Assembly: GCA_046328115.1 (NCBI GenBank)
Contig: JAXLXE010000001.1
Coordinates: 930,001-994,000, forward strand
Reading direction: 5' to 3'
DNA length: 64,000 nt
From: JAXLXE01 sp046328115
GTDB taxonomy: Bacteria; Chloroflexota; UBA6077; JACCZL01
Shown: piece by piece, positions 27,399 through 36,443 of the stretch
How positions within the stretch are numbered: position 1 is the stretch's first letter
Layout of the letters: each line of letters opens with the position of its first letter
The notes under the pieces: generated by a model
Told to the model about the DNA's origin: nothing
The model's database searches: none
Seen by the model: the letters and a program-made list of their open reading frames with translations, nothing else
Made by a program: the position numbers and the translations under genes

Positions 27399-27527
27399 GG
27401 AATGTCATTCCCCGCGCAGGGTAGTGGATGACCCGATCCCACATCGCACCCTGCACCGAGAAAGCGCCGCATTGGACAGGGCCAATCGGAAGCGCTAGCG
27501 TAGCAGAACATCGACGGGAGCACACGA

Positions 27528-28586
27528 TTGCCTACGTTCACGGCTCAGCGACTGGGTGGCTTCATCGAGACGGTGCTGACACGCGCGGGGCTGACCGCCG
27601 AGGAGGCCCACCACTGCGCTGATGCCGCTGTGTTCGCGAATCTGCGGGGCACCGAGACGCACGGCATCGTCTACATCCTGCCGCGAATGCTGGAAAGCAT
27701 CCGCCAGGGCAGAACCGTGGCCGGCGCCCGACACGTGGTCGCTCGAGCCGGCGCGGGCTCCGCGTTGCTGCGCGCGAACGGCCAGGCCGGGCCGATGCTC
27801 GGATTCGAGGCGATGCGGCTGGCGGTGGAAAAGGCGCGCCAGACGGGTGTGGCAGCGATCGTCACCATCAATGGCGGCCCGCTTGGGATGCTGGGCTACT
27901 ACGCCGATCTCGCCGCACGAGAAGGCCTGCTGGGCATGGTGATGGCGAATACGTCCCCTTCCGTCGCGCCGTACGGCAGCAGCACGCCCCTGTTTGGCAC
28001 AAACCCCTTCGCCTACGCGGTGCCCACCGCGAGTGGGCCGCCGATCCTGCTGGACGTGGCCACCAGCATGGCGGCCTCCGGCAAGCTGGCCAGCGCCCGA
28101 CGGCGAGGCGAGCCACTGCCGACCGGCTGGGTCGTGGATCGCGCGGGGGAGTGGATCACCGATGCTGCCCGAGCGGGCGAGGGCGCCATGCTGGCGTTCG
28201 GCGGACACAAGGGCTCCGGAATCTCGTTGCTGGTGCACATCCTCACGGGGATGCTCGGCGGCACCACGGTCGGCGGCGAGGTCACCCACGAGAACCCGGA
28301 TCCAAGCGTGCGTGGCCAATCCACGTTCTACCTGGCGATCGACCCGGACCACTTCGCCTCGCGGGAGGTTTTCACGGCGCTCGCCGATCGCCAGGTCGAG
28401 CTGATCCAGGAGACACGCCCTCTACCGGGGTTCGAGGAAGTCCTCGCACCGGGCACGCGCGGGGGCAGGACCACAGAAGTCAGAAGCCGCCAGGGTATCC
28501 CCGTCCCCGAGGCGGATTGGCAGGCGGTCCTCCAGGCGGTGCGCCAGCATGGGCTCTCGCCCGAGGCGCTGATGGCTGATCCTTAG
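27528..28586 (+). CDS. Malate/L-lactate (LDH2-type) dehydrogenase
   Basis: 352 residues of the LDH2/YlbC/MDH2 NAD(P) dehydrogenase family, with GTETHGIVYILPRML near the N-terminus and TNPFAYAVPT in the middle. The start is a TTG at 27528, chosen because GGGAG stands 7 nt upstream and no ATG/GTG nearby gives a complete N-terminus. It is divergent from the D-2-hydroxyacid dehydrogenase and convergent with hemB. Members oxidise malate, lactate, sulfolactate or ureidoglycolate; the substrate is open. Confidence 0.88.
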   Translation: MPTFTAQRLGGFIETVLTRAGLTAEEAHHCADAAVFANLRGTETHGIVYILPRMLESIRQGRTVAGARHVVARAGAGSALLRANGQAGPMLGFEAMRLAVEKARQTGVAAIVTINGGPLGMLGYYADLAAREGLLGMVMANTSPSVAPYGSSTPLFGTNPFAYAVPTASGPPILLDVATSMAASGKLASARRRGEPLPTGWVVDRAGEWITDAARAGEGAMLAFGGHKGSGISLLVHILTGMLGGTTVGGEVTHENPDPSVRGQSTFYLAIDPDHFASREVFTALADRQVELIQETRPLPGFEEVLAPGTRGGRTTEVRSRQGIPVPEADWQAVLQAVRQHGLSPEALMADP

Positions 28587-28602
28587 CGGAACGGACGGCC
28601 GG

Positions 28603-29586
28603 TCAGTCAGCCAGCCAGCGGCAGGCGTCTTTGGCGTGGTAGGTGATGATCAGATCCGCCCCGGCCCGCTTGATGCCGGTCAGGATCTCCATAGCCACCC
28701 GCCCCTCGTCGATCCACCCGTTCTGCGCGGCCGCCTTGACCATGGAGTACTCGCCGCTCACGTTGTAGGCTACGAGCGGCTGGTCGAAGCGTCGCCGCGC
28801 CTGCTGGATAAGGTCCAGGTAGGCCAGCGCCGGCTTCACCATCACCAGGTCCGCGCCTTCCTGGATGTCCTGCTCGATCTCCAGCATCGCCTCGCGGGCG
28901 TTGGCAGGGTCCATCTGGTAGGCCCGCCGGTCGCCGAACTGGGGCGTGGAGTCGGCCGCCTCTCGGAACGGGCCGTAGAAGCCGGAGGCGAACTTGGCGG
29001 AGTACGCCATGATCGCCGTGTCCGCCAGCCCGCCGCCGTCCAGCGCGGCGCGAATGGCCTTGACGCGTCCGTCCATCATGTCAGACGGCGCCACGATGTC
29101 CGCCCCCGCCTCCGCCTGGACGACCGCCATTCGGGTAAGCAGGTCCAGTGTCGGATCGTTCAGCACCTGGCCGTTCTCGACCACGCCACAGTGGCCGTGG
29201 CTGGTGTATTCGCACAGGCAGACGTCCGTCACGACCACCAGGTCGGGCAGGGCGTCCTTGAGCGCGCGGACCGCCCGTTGGACGATCCCGTCCGGATCGT
29301 ACCCCTCGGAGCCAACCGGGTCCTTCTGAGCAGGCAGGCCGAACAGCAGCACCGCGCGAATGCCTAGCGGCGGAAGCTCGCGCGCCTCGCGCACCACCTC
29401 ATCCACTGAAAGCTGGTAGACGCCGGGCATGGAGCCGACGGGTGTGCGCACGCCGCGACCGTGGGTGACGAAGAACGGGTAGATGAAGTCGGCGGGCGCC
29501 AGGCGCGTCTCACGCACCAGGTCCCGCACGGCCGGCGTACGGCGAAGCCGCCGCGCACGCGCCAGGGGGAATTCCGCGAGAGCCAT
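28603..29586 (-). CDS. hemB: Delta-aminolevulinic acid dehydratase (porphobilinogen synthase)
   Basis: 327 residues. It condenses two 5-aminolevulinate to porphobilinogen in heme/corrin synthesis. The Zn-type Cys cluster is visible (DVCLCEYTSHGHCG), as are the Schiff-base lysines in YSAKFASGFYGPF and MVKPALAYLD, and the metal/anion motif YQMDPANAREA. It stands alone, convergent with the gene at 27528, without other heme genes around. Confidence 0.95.
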   Translation of the reverse strand: MALAEFPLARARRLRRTPAVRDLVRETRLAPADFIYPFFVTHGRGVRTPVGSMPGVYQLSVDEVVREARELPPLGIRAVLLFGLPAQKDPVGSEGYDPDGIVQRAVRALKDALPDLVVVTDVCLCEYTSHGHCGVVENGQVLNDPTLDLLTRMAVVQAEAGADIVAPSDMMDGRVKAIRAALDGGGLADTAIMAYSAKFASGFYGPFREAADSTPQFGDRRAYQMDPANAREAMLEIEQDIQEGADLVMVKPALAYLDLIQQARRRFDQPLVAYNVSGEYSMVKAAAQNGWIDEGRVAMEILTGIKRAGADLIITYHAKDACRWLAD

Positions 29587-29720
29587 GCTTCAATCATAGC
29601 GCGGGTAGGTCATTCCAGGACGCACCTCCCAAGACGCACCGCACGACCGCCGTACGCTAGCATCACCCGCGCAAGGCGACGGCCGCGCCGCCGTCGAAGC
29701 AATGAGGAGGGCACCGCGCG

Positions 29721-30500
29721 ATGAAGACCAACCCGATGAAGGCGGCCCTGGCCGCCGGCAAACCGCAGATCGGCACCTGGATCAACCTGGTCCGCAACCC
29801 CGCAATCATGACGTTGCTCAAGGCGGCCGGGCTGGACTACGGCCGGGTGGACATGGAGCACTCGTCGCCGTCCATCGAGACGATCGCGGACTTCGCCGTG
29901 CTCTCCCGCGCGCTCGACTTCCCCATGGTGGTCCGCCCGCCGGAGGGTAACCGCGAGTGGATCACCCGCCTGCTTGACGTGGGCGTTTGGGGGCTCCACG
30001 TGCCCCAGGTGGACACGCCCGAGATCGCCCACGAGGTAGTCCAGGCCGCCCGCTACGCGCCGCAGGGTATGCGCGGTTCGGCCGGCGTGGGCTCCCACAA
30101 CGACTTCGAGGGCGGCATGACGGACATTAGGTCAGAGCTGGCCCACATCAACGCCCAGGTCCACATCACCGTGATGTTCGAGTCGGCCGAGGCGTTCCGC
30201 CACATCGACGAGATCGTGGGTATGCCAGGCATCGACGCGGTCACCCTGGGCCCGTCAGACCTGGCCCAGGAGCTGGGCGTGATGGGCACGCCGGATCAGG
30301 CCAAGGTGATCGACGAGCACCGCGACCGGCTGATCGCCGCTGCGAACAAGCACGGCAAGGACGTGGCGATGCTGGTGCCGACGCTGGACGAGGCCGAGCG
30401 GTGGCTCAAGGCCGGCTGCAAGATCATCGCCTACTCGTCAGACGTGGCGGTGCTGCGCAGTGGGTTCGCGGCGGCGGCCAGGCGGCTCAAGCCGAGCTGA
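29721..30500 (+). CDS. HpcH/HpaI-family aldolase
   Basis: 259 residues. The metal-dependent class II pyruvate aldolase signature is present: MEHSSPSIETIADF, catalytic Arg in MVVRPPEG, metal-binding Glu in MFESAEAF, and GPSDLAQELG. The family cleaves 4-hydroxy-2-keto acids to pyruvate and an aldehyde. AGGAGG at 29704 fixes the start. It is divergent from hemB and followed by about 600 bp without a clear gene. Confidence 0.88.
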   Translation: MKTNPMKAALAAGKPQIGTWINLVRNPAIMTLLKAAGLDYGRVDMEHSSPSIETIADFAVLSRALDFPMVVRPPEGNREWITRLLDVGVWGLHVPQVDTPEIAHEVVQAARYAPQGMRGSAGVGSHNDFEGGMTDIRSELAHINAQVHITVMFESAEAFRHIDEIVGMPGIDAVTLGPSDLAQELGVMGTPDQAKVIDEHRDRLIAAANKHGKDVAMLVPTLDEAERWLKAGCKIIAYSSDVAVLRSGFAAAARRLKPS

Positions 30501-31133
30501 CAGACAGTGCACCCGGAGGAAGCGGGCGCACGGTATTCGCCCACTGCCTTCGGGTGGATTCTCATCCGCGAGCCTGAGCTCGGAGACGGCCGGGGACGCC
30601 AGGTCGCTGCCGTGGCGCCAGCATCAATGCCACCATGGGCGCCATGCAGGAGTTCGGCCATCTGACGAACCTGACGGTCGTCCAACTCGCCGAAGCCGCA
30701 CTGGTCGAACCGACTGTAGTCGGCCGCCCTGACGCCGAGTCGCCGGGCCCGGAGCTCCACCGGGACGTGGAGCGCGAGTCCGACGGTCACCAGCTTACGA
30801 CGAATGGGCTGCACCGGCCTGGCTGACGCGACATCACCTCCCCGCAGCATCTCGTTGATCGCGATCGGCTCGCGAGTCTAGACGCGTAGCGCGAGCCCCG
30901 AATCGAGGGCGGTTCGCGCTGCCGCAGGCGTCCAGCCCCGCACAGCAGCGCCGCCGTTCTATCGGCACAAAATCCTCGTCAGAGGGTCCCGGTGCGCGAT
31001 GGGAGCTCTCTAGCTCACGTGCAGGTCGAATAAACGGACGCGCCTTGGAAGCCGCACAGGACGCGCGACGCCGCGCGGCAGCTTGTCAGGAACAGTCGAG
31101 CTACGTCACCATACAGAGAGAGGGTCGAGGTCG
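30501..31133. other. 633-bp stretch without a recognisable gene
   Basis: Open frames here (for example on the minus strand 30431-30850) have no recognisable motif and no good start. No RNA or mobile element was seen. It may hold the promoter of the hicBA pair at its right end, where a GAGAGAGGG ribosome site precedes 31134. Confidence 0.4.
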
Positions 31134-31346
31134 ATGCAACTCACCGCGGTTTTCATCCGGGTGCCCGAGGGTTACGTCGGATTTGTGGAAGAGCTACCGG
31201 GCGCGAACACCCAGGGGGAGACGCTCGATGAGGCTCGTCAGAACCTTCAGGAAGCCGTGACTCTCGTGGTGGAAGCGAACCGGGCATTTGCCGAGGAGAG
31301 CTTGGCGGGTCGCGAGGTCATCCGCGAGACGCTGCTCACAGCGTGA
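31134..31346 (+). CDS. hicB: HicB-like antitoxin
   Basis: 70 residues, the truncated RNase-H-like HicB fold: LTAVFIRVPEGYVGFVEELPG, then GANTQGETLDEARQNLQEAV. The start is the ATG at 31134. It overlaps the downstream hicA by 4 bases (GTGA). Antitoxin-first order is the less common arrangement. It lacks an obvious C-terminal DNA-binding domain, so autorepression may rely on a short tail. Confidence 0.75.
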   Translation: MQLTAVFIRVPEGYVGFVEELPGANTQGETLDEARQNLQEAVTLVVEANRAFAEESLAGREVIRETLLTA

Positions 31347-31540
31347 AGCGGCGGGACCTGCTCCGCCATCTTGAAGAGCACGGTTGCGAGCAACTACGCG
31401 AAGGCTCGCGGCACACCGTCATTGTGAACCCGTCCACCAAGACGGCGTCAACGGTGCCTCGACACACCGAGATCAACTCCTTCCTGGCACGCAAGATCTG
31501 CCGCGATCTCAGGATTCCGCTCCCTGAGCGACTCGGCTAG
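31343..31540 (+). CDS. hicA: HicA-type mRNA interferase toxin
   Basis: 65 residues with the double-stranded-RNA-binding-like HicA fold: MKRRDLLRHLEEHGCEQLRE, the catalytic-His stretch GSRHTVIVNP, and TVPRHTEINSFLARKICRDL. Length and order fit HicA (YcfA-like) proteins that cleave mRNA. Translationally coupled to the antitoxin. Confidence 0.8.
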   Translation: MKRRDLLRHLEEHGCEQLREGSRHTVIVNPSTKTASTVPRHTEINSFLARKICRDLRIPLPERLG

Positions 31541-31587
31541 CCGCGCGTTCGCGATACCATCTCCCCAACCACTGTCCGAGGCACCAC

Positions 31588-32532
31588 ATGGCCGACTCCG
31601 GTTCCTGCTGCGCTCCATCTGCCGGTCGCGGCCACGCTCCTTCGACGCCCGCCCGCCAGCCCTCCGCCAACGGCGACACGGGTACCCGCGGCATGGTCAG
31701 GCTGGATGGCGGCGCCTTCCTGATGGGCACCGACAGCCGCGAGGGCTACCCTGCCGACGGCGAGGGGCCGGTGCGCAAGGTGACCATCGATCCCTTCTGG
31801 ATCGATGCAACGGCCGTCTCAAACGAGCAGTTCGCCTCATTCGTCCAGGCCACGGGCTACCAGACCGAGGCCGAGCGGTTCGGCTGGAGCTTCGTGTTCG
31901 CCGGGCTGCTGCCGGACGACTTCCCTCCCACCCAGGCGGTCATGGCCGCTCCCTGGTGGCGGCGCGTGGAGGGAGCACACTGGCGGCAGCCGGAGGGGCC
32001 CCAGTCGACCAATGACGATCGCGCCACCCACCCGGTCCTCCACATCTCCTGGAACGACGCGCTGGCCTACTGCGCCTGGACGGGCAAACGCCTGCCCACG
32101 GAGGCGGAGTGGGAATACGCGGCCCGCGGCGGCCTGGAGCAGCGACGGTACCCCTGGGGCGACCAGTTGAATCCGGACGGGAAGCATCTGATGAACGTCT
32201 GGCAGGGCAACTTCCCGGCCCTCAACACTGCCGAGGACGGGTTCGTCGCCACCGCTCCGGTTGACGCCTTCCCGCCCAACGGCTACGGCCTGTTCAATAT
32301 CACCGGCAATGCCTGGGAGTGGTGCGCTGACTGGTTCAGCCCCACGTTTCACCTGCGCGGGCCGCGGGTCAATCCGGCCGGCCCGCCCGAGGGCACGCAT
32401 CGCGTGATGCGGGGCGGCTCCTACCTGTGCCACCGATCCTACTGCTTCCGGTATCGTGTGGCCGCCAGGAGCTCGAATACCCCGGACAGCTCAACCGGCA
32501 ATCTCACCTTCCGCTGTGTGCGAGACGCCTGA
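31588..32532 (+). CDS. Formylglycine-generating enzyme
   Basis: 314 residues of the FGE-sulfatase/SUMF1 fold. Both copper-binding active-site Cys are present, C281 and C286 in GGSYLCHRSYCFRYR, which separates true FGE from EgtB-type relatives. MGTDSREGYPADGEGP, RLPTEAEWEYAARGG and GNAWEWCADWF are also typical. It oxidises the CxPxR cysteine of sulfatases to formylglycine. The sulfatase gene lies 57 bp downstream on the same strand and carries that motif. Confidence 0.93.
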   Translation: MADSGSCCAPSAGRGHAPSTPARQPSANGDTGTRGMVRLDGGAFLMGTDSREGYPADGEGPVRKVTIDPFWIDATAVSNEQFASFVQATGYQTEAERFGWSFVFAGLLPDDFPPTQAVMAAPWWRRVEGAHWRQPEGPQSTNDDRATHPVLHISWNDALAYCAWTGKRLPTEAEWEYAARGGLEQRRYPWGDQLNPDGKHLMNVWQGNFPALNTAEDGFVATAPVDAFPPNGYGLFNITGNAWEWCADWFSPTFHLRGPRVNPAGPPEGTHRVMRGGSYLCHRSYCFRYRVAARSSNTPDSSTGNLTFRCVRDA

Positions 32533-32589
32533 CGGCTTAGCCCCCGGCAGGCCCGCCAGAACCCCAGCCACCAGGGTCAGAGGAGACCA

Positions 32590-34836
32590 ATGCCCGAATC
32601 ACCGGTGATCGGCCGCACCTATCTCGAGTCGTCGCTCCCCCCACGCGCCCCGCGCCGCGCGCCCGACGGCGCGCCGAACGTCGTCTTCATCGTCCTGGAT
32701 GACGTTGGCTTCGCCGACATCGGCTGCTACGGCTCAGAGATCGAGACACCCCACATGAACCGCCTGGCCGACGGCGGGCTGCGCTACACCAACTTCCACA
32801 CCACGGCCATGTGCTCGCCCACCCGCGCAGCGCTGCTGACGGGCCGCATGCCCCACGCGGTTGGCATGGGCATCATCACGGAGTGGGCGAACGGCTTCCC
32901 TGGCTACCTGGGGCACGTCACGCCGCGCGCAGCCAACCTGGGCGAGATCCTGCGGCTACACGGCTACAGCACCATGGCCGTGGGCAAGTGGCACCTTATG
33001 TCCACGCTGGACGCGACCGCCGCCGGACCGTTCGACCACTGGCCCACCCAGCGCGGGTTCGACCGCTGGTACGGGTTCCACGGCGCCCTCGCGGACCAGT
33101 GGCATCCGGAGCTGTTCGAGGACAACGGCACCCTGGACCAGCCCGAGCGACCAGACTATCACCTCTCAGAAGACCTGGTGGACCGCGCCATCCAGTACGT
33201 CTGCGACCAGCGGGTGAACGCGCCGGAGCGCCCGTTCTTCCTCTACCTGGCGTTTGGCGCCTGCCACTGGCCCCACCACGTGCCCCGGCCCTTCATCGAG
33301 AAGTACCGCGGCCGCTACGACGTGGGCTGGGACGCCCTGCGCGAGCAGCGACTGGCCCGCCAGAAATCGCTGGGGATCGTCCCGGCGGACACCGTGCTCC
33401 CGCCCAGCAACCCGGGGGTGAAGCCCTGGAGCGACCTCTCGGCCGACCAGCAGCGGGTGTTCGCCCGCGCCATGGAGGTGTACGCTGGCTTCCTGGAGCA
33501 CACGGACGCGCAGATCGGCCGCCTGCTGGGCTACCTGGACGAGATCGGCGCCACGGAGAACACCCTGGTGGTCCTGATCTCGGACAACGGCGCCAGCCCG
33601 GAGGGCGGCGCGGACGGGGCGGTAAACGCTCGCAAGCACCTGGTGTACGAGCCGGAGCCGTTGGAGCAGGTGCTGGCCTCCGTGGACCTGCTGGGCAGCG
33701 ATCGGGCCTACAACCACTACCCCATGGGTTGGGCCCAGGCCAGCAACACGCCGCTCAAGTGGTACAAGAAGGACGTCCACGGCGGCGGCATCCGCGATCC
33801 GCTGATCGTGCGTTGGCCGGCCGGCATCCAGGCCGCCGGGGAGCTCCGCCACCAGTACCACTACGTGGCGGACGTCACACCGACCGTCCTGGAGATCCTG
33901 GGCGTGACCGCGCCCGCCACTCACAACGGCGTGGCGCAGATCCCCATGCAGGGCACCAGCCTGGCGTACACGTTTGACCCCACGGCAGGTGGATCAGAGA
34001 CGCCCGGCCGACTAGAGACGCAGTACTACGAGCTCCTGGGCGACCGCGGCCTGTGGCACCGCGGCTGGAAGGCCGTTGCCCGCCACGAGAAGGGGACCGA
34101 CTTCGACTCTGACCGCTGGGAGCTGTACCACGTGGAGCGCGACTACTCCGAGGCCAACGACCTGGCCGCGGGGCAGCCGGAGAAGCTTCGCGAGCTGATC
34201 GAGCGCTGGTGGGCGGAGGCCGGCAAGTACAGCGTGCTCCCGCTGGACGACCGTGAGTACGAGCGGTTCGCGGCCAACATTGCCGACCGGGCACGCCGAG
34301 TGACCACGCTCTACCCGGGCATGGCGCGCATCGATCGGGCCCACGTGCCGGACGTGACCAACAAGTCGTTCGCCATCGAGGCCCACGCCGACCTGGGCGC
34401 GGACGGCGCGGCGGCTGGTGTGCTGCTGGCGGTGGGCACGCGGTTCGGCGGATTCACGCTGTTCGTCAAAGAACGACAGCTTACGTTTGAGTACGTCTAC
34501 AGCGACGAGACCCGCTGGAGCGTGACCTCGCCAGGGCTGCCGACGGGGCCGGCCACGCTGGCCGTCCGGGTTCGGAAGACGGGCGACCGCCAGGCCGCGG
34601 CCACGCTGCTGGTGAACGGCGCGGCGGCTGGCGAGGCGGCGCTGCCGAAGACCTGGCCGGTGGCCGGGCTGGCCGGCGGCCTCCACTGCGGGCGCGATGG
34701 GGGATCACCGGTCAGCGACGCCTACACCGTGCCCTTCCGCTTCAGCGGTCGGCTGGAGAAGGTGGTGGTCACACTGGAGCCAGACGGCGCGTCCGACCCG
34801 CGGGCGGCATCGCGGGCGGCACTTGTAGAAGAATAG
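32590..34836 (+). CDS. Type I (formylglycine) arylsulfatase
   Basis: 748 residues. Metal-binding FIVLDDVGFADIG, then the maturation motif CSPTR with C75 (TTAMCSPTRAALLTGR), VGKWHL with the catalytic Lys/His, LISDNGASPEGG, and NTPLKWYKKDVHGGG. The long C-terminus (about 620-748) is a beta-rich domain. No clear signal peptide is visible, so it may be cytoplasmic. The upstream neighbour is the maturation enzyme. Substrate (aryl, alkyl or sugar sulfate) unknown. Confidence 0.93.
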   Translation: MPESPVIGRTYLESSLPPRAPRRAPDGAPNVVFIVLDDVGFADIGCYGSEIETPHMNRLADGGLRYTNFHTTAMCSPTRAALLTGRMPHAVGMGIITEWANGFPGYLGHVTPRAANLGEILRLHGYSTMAVGKWHLMSTLDATAAGPFDHWPTQRGFDRWYGFHGALADQWHPELFEDNGTLDQPERPDYHLSEDLVDRAIQYVCDQRVNAPERPFFLYLAFGACHWPHHVPRPFIEKYRGRYDVGWDALREQRLARQKSLGIVPADTVLPPSNPGVKPWSDLSADQQRVFARAMEVYAGFLEHTDAQIGRLLGYLDEIGATENTLVVLISDNGASPEGGADGAVNARKHLVYEPEPLEQVLASVDLLGSDRAYNHYPMGWAQASNTPLKWYKKDVHGGGIRDPLIVRWPAGIQAAGELRHQYHYVADVTPTVLEILGVTAPATHNGVAQIPMQGTSLAYTFDPTAGGSETPGRLETQYYELLGDRGLWHRGWKAVARHEKGTDFDSDRWELYHVERDYSEANDLAAGQPEKLRELIERWWAEAGKYSVLPLDDREYERFAANIADRARRVTTLYPGMARIDRAHVPDVTNKSFAIEAHADLGADGAAAGVLLAVGTRFGGFTLFVKERQLTFEYVYSDETRWSVTSPGLPTGPATLAVRVRKTGDRQAAATLLVNGAAAGEAALPKTWPVAGLAGGLHCGRDGGSPVSDAYTVPFRFSGRLEKVVVTLEPDGASDPRAASRAALVEE

Positions 34837-34858
34837 TCGCGGCAGGACACGGCGCACA

Positions 34859-34898
34859 GGCAGACAGCGCACAGGCAGACAGCGCACAGGCAGGAGGA
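34859..34898. repeat. Short tandem repeat ahead of a start codon
   Basis: A 15-bp unit (CAGACAGCGCACAGG) is repeated in the leader between the sulfatase stop and the next start: two full copies plus a partial one ending in the ribosome site (CAGGAGG). Slippage here could change the length of the leader. Confidence 0.7.
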
Positions 34899-34904
34899 CA
34901 CACC

Positions 34905-35957
34905 ATGGCATATCGCATCGGCATCATGGGCGCGGGCGCCATCGGCTCCGTGGTGGGCGGGATGCTCACCAAGGCGGGCCACGACGTCACGATGATCGAC
35001 CAGTGGCCGGCCCACGTTGAGGCCATGCGCACCACCGGGCTGCAGCTCAGCGGCACCTGCGGCGAGCACACGGTGAAGATGAACGCCCTGAACCTGTTCG
35101 AGGCGCAGCTCATCAGCGAGCCGTTCGACGCGGCGTTTCTCTCGGTCAAGGGCTACGACACCGAGTGGGCCACGATGTTCATCATGCGGTTCTTGAAAGA
35201 ACCGGAGGGCGTGATCGTTGACTTCCAGAACGGCATCAACGACCACCGCGTGGCCGCCGTAGCTGGCGCGCACCGCACGCTGGGCTGCGTCATCACTATC
35301 GGCGCCGGTATGTACGAGCCGGGCAAGGCCATGCGGACCGACACCAACGAGGTGGGGTTCAAGATCGGCGAGCTGGACGGGAAGGAGACGGCCCGCGCCC
35401 AGAAGCTGGCGGACGTCATGTGCGACGTGGCCACCACCAAGGTCACGCCCAACCTGTTTGGCGAGCGCTGGTCCAAGCTGGCCGTGAACTGCATGGCCAA
35501 CCCCGTGGCCGGCCTGAGCGGCCTGGGCTCCAGCGAGGTCCGCACCGATCCCATCGCCCGTAAGATCGCCATCCGCATCGCGGATGAGGTCATCCGGGTT
35601 GGTCGGGCCGCCGGCTACGAGGTCGAGCCGCTGTTTGGCATCCCGGCGCAGAAGTTCGTGGACGCGGTGGCAAGCGAGGACACCGCCGCCCTGGAGACCG
35701 AGATGGGCGCCCGGGCGACGGGCCTGGCCATTGGCCGGCCGTCTTTCCTCCAGGACGTGATGCGCGGTCGCCGCACGGAGATCCAGGAGCTGAACGGACT
35801 GGTGGTCAGCGAAGGCCGCCGACTGGGCGTGGCGACGCCGTTCAACGAGGCGATCGTCCACGAGGTGGTGAACTTCCCGGTGGGCAAGATCACGCCGAAT
35901 CCCAAGAACCTGGAGCCGCTGGCCCGCATGATCAAGCAGGCCATCCCCGCGACTTGA
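34905..35957 (+). CDS. Ketopantoate-reductase-family (ApbA/PanE) protein
   Basis: 350 residues. NAD(P)-binding IGIMGAGAIGSVVGGML, followed by the PanE catalytic domain (NLFGERWSKLAVNCMANPVA; GRRTEIQELNGLVV). The catalytic Lys is in ERWSKL. Start from the ATG with AGGAGG just upstream. Family members are often not true pantothenate enzymes, so the symbol panE is not given. It stands 68 bp downstream of the sulfatase and may share its transcript. Confidence 0.85.
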   Translation: MAYRIGIMGAGAIGSVVGGMLTKAGHDVTMIDQWPAHVEAMRTTGLQLSGTCGEHTVKMNALNLFEAQLISEPFDAAFLSVKGYDTEWATMFIMRFLKEPEGVIVDFQNGINDHRVAAVAGAHRTLGCVITIGAGMYEPGKAMRTDTNEVGFKIGELDGKETARAQKLADVMCDVATTKVTPNLFGERWSKLAVNCMANPVAGLSGLGSSEVRTDPIARKIAIRIADEVIRVGRAAGYEVEPLFGIPAQKFVDAVASEDTAALETEMGARATGLAIGRPSFLQDVMRGRRTEIQELNGLVVSEGRRLGVATPFNEAIVHEVVNFPVGKITPNPKNLEPLARMIKQAIPAT

Positions 35958-35962
35958 GTCGG

Positions 35963-36009
35963 CACCAGGCCGTCGCCCGCCGATGGCGGGGGCGGGCGAC
36001 GGCCTGGTG
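35963..36009. terminator. Long perfect hairpin after the ketopantoate-reductase-like gene
   Basis: A 19-bp perfect stem (35963-35981 with its complement ending at 36009) with a short loop, flanked by further pairing GTCGGC / GCCGAC. It starts a few bases after the stop. No U-run, so it is either a strong processing hairpin or a terminator-like element. Confidence 0.55.
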
Positions 36010-36037
36010 GGCGCCGACAGGAACCGTGGCCGAAGGT

Positions 36038-36060
36038 GCTCGCCCAGGTGGGCGAGCTTT
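36038..36060 (+). terminator. Rho-independent-type terminator
   Basis: GCTCGCCC and GGGCGAGC form an 8-bp perfect stem around the tetraloop AGGT, followed by TTT. It lies 80 bp after the stop of the gene ending at 35957. Confidence 0.6.
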
Positions 36061-36199
36061 GGGACGGCGTGACATCCTGGGCCCGTGGACGGCCCGTCCT
36101 GGCGGAGGTCGGCGGTGTGCGCGGTTCGACGGCGAGGCCGGGCGGAGGCGCCTCGTTCGCATAGGAGCGACGCTCTGTCGCGCGCCAAATGTGCCACCC

Positions 36200-36325
36200 G
36201 GTGACACTACTCTGGTGACACTACTCTGGTGACACTACTCTGGTGACACTACTCTGGTGACACTACTCTGGTGACACTACTCTGGTGACACTATTCTGGT
36301 GAGATTACTCCGGTGACAGTGTTCT
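36200..36325. repeat. 14-bp tandem array (nine units)
   Basis: The unit GGTGACACTACTCT starts at 36200, 36214, 36228, 36242, 36256, 36270 and 36284 with near-perfect identity (one changed base in the seventh), then degenerate units at 36298 and 36312. It lies in the gap between convergent genes. The reverse complement reads like repeated GGTGTCACC-type ends of some insertion sequences, but no transposase is next to it. Confidence 0.9.
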
Positions 36326-36443
36326 GCTGTCGGTGTTCACCCGAGTCCAGGCGGATCTGGCCAAGAGCCAGGGGTGAGCGGAGGGAATTCCGCACATACC
36401 TCTCTACGCTGACCGGGCAATCTTGCCCACACCAGGAGGCAGG

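Noticed and set aside
30431..30850. Minus-strand gene after the aldolase
   Set aside because: It overlaps the aldolase end, with no recognisable domain or convincing start. Left as unassigned sequence.
36200..36325. CRISPR array
   Set aside because: The 14-bp units are directly adjacent without spacers, and no cas genes are present.
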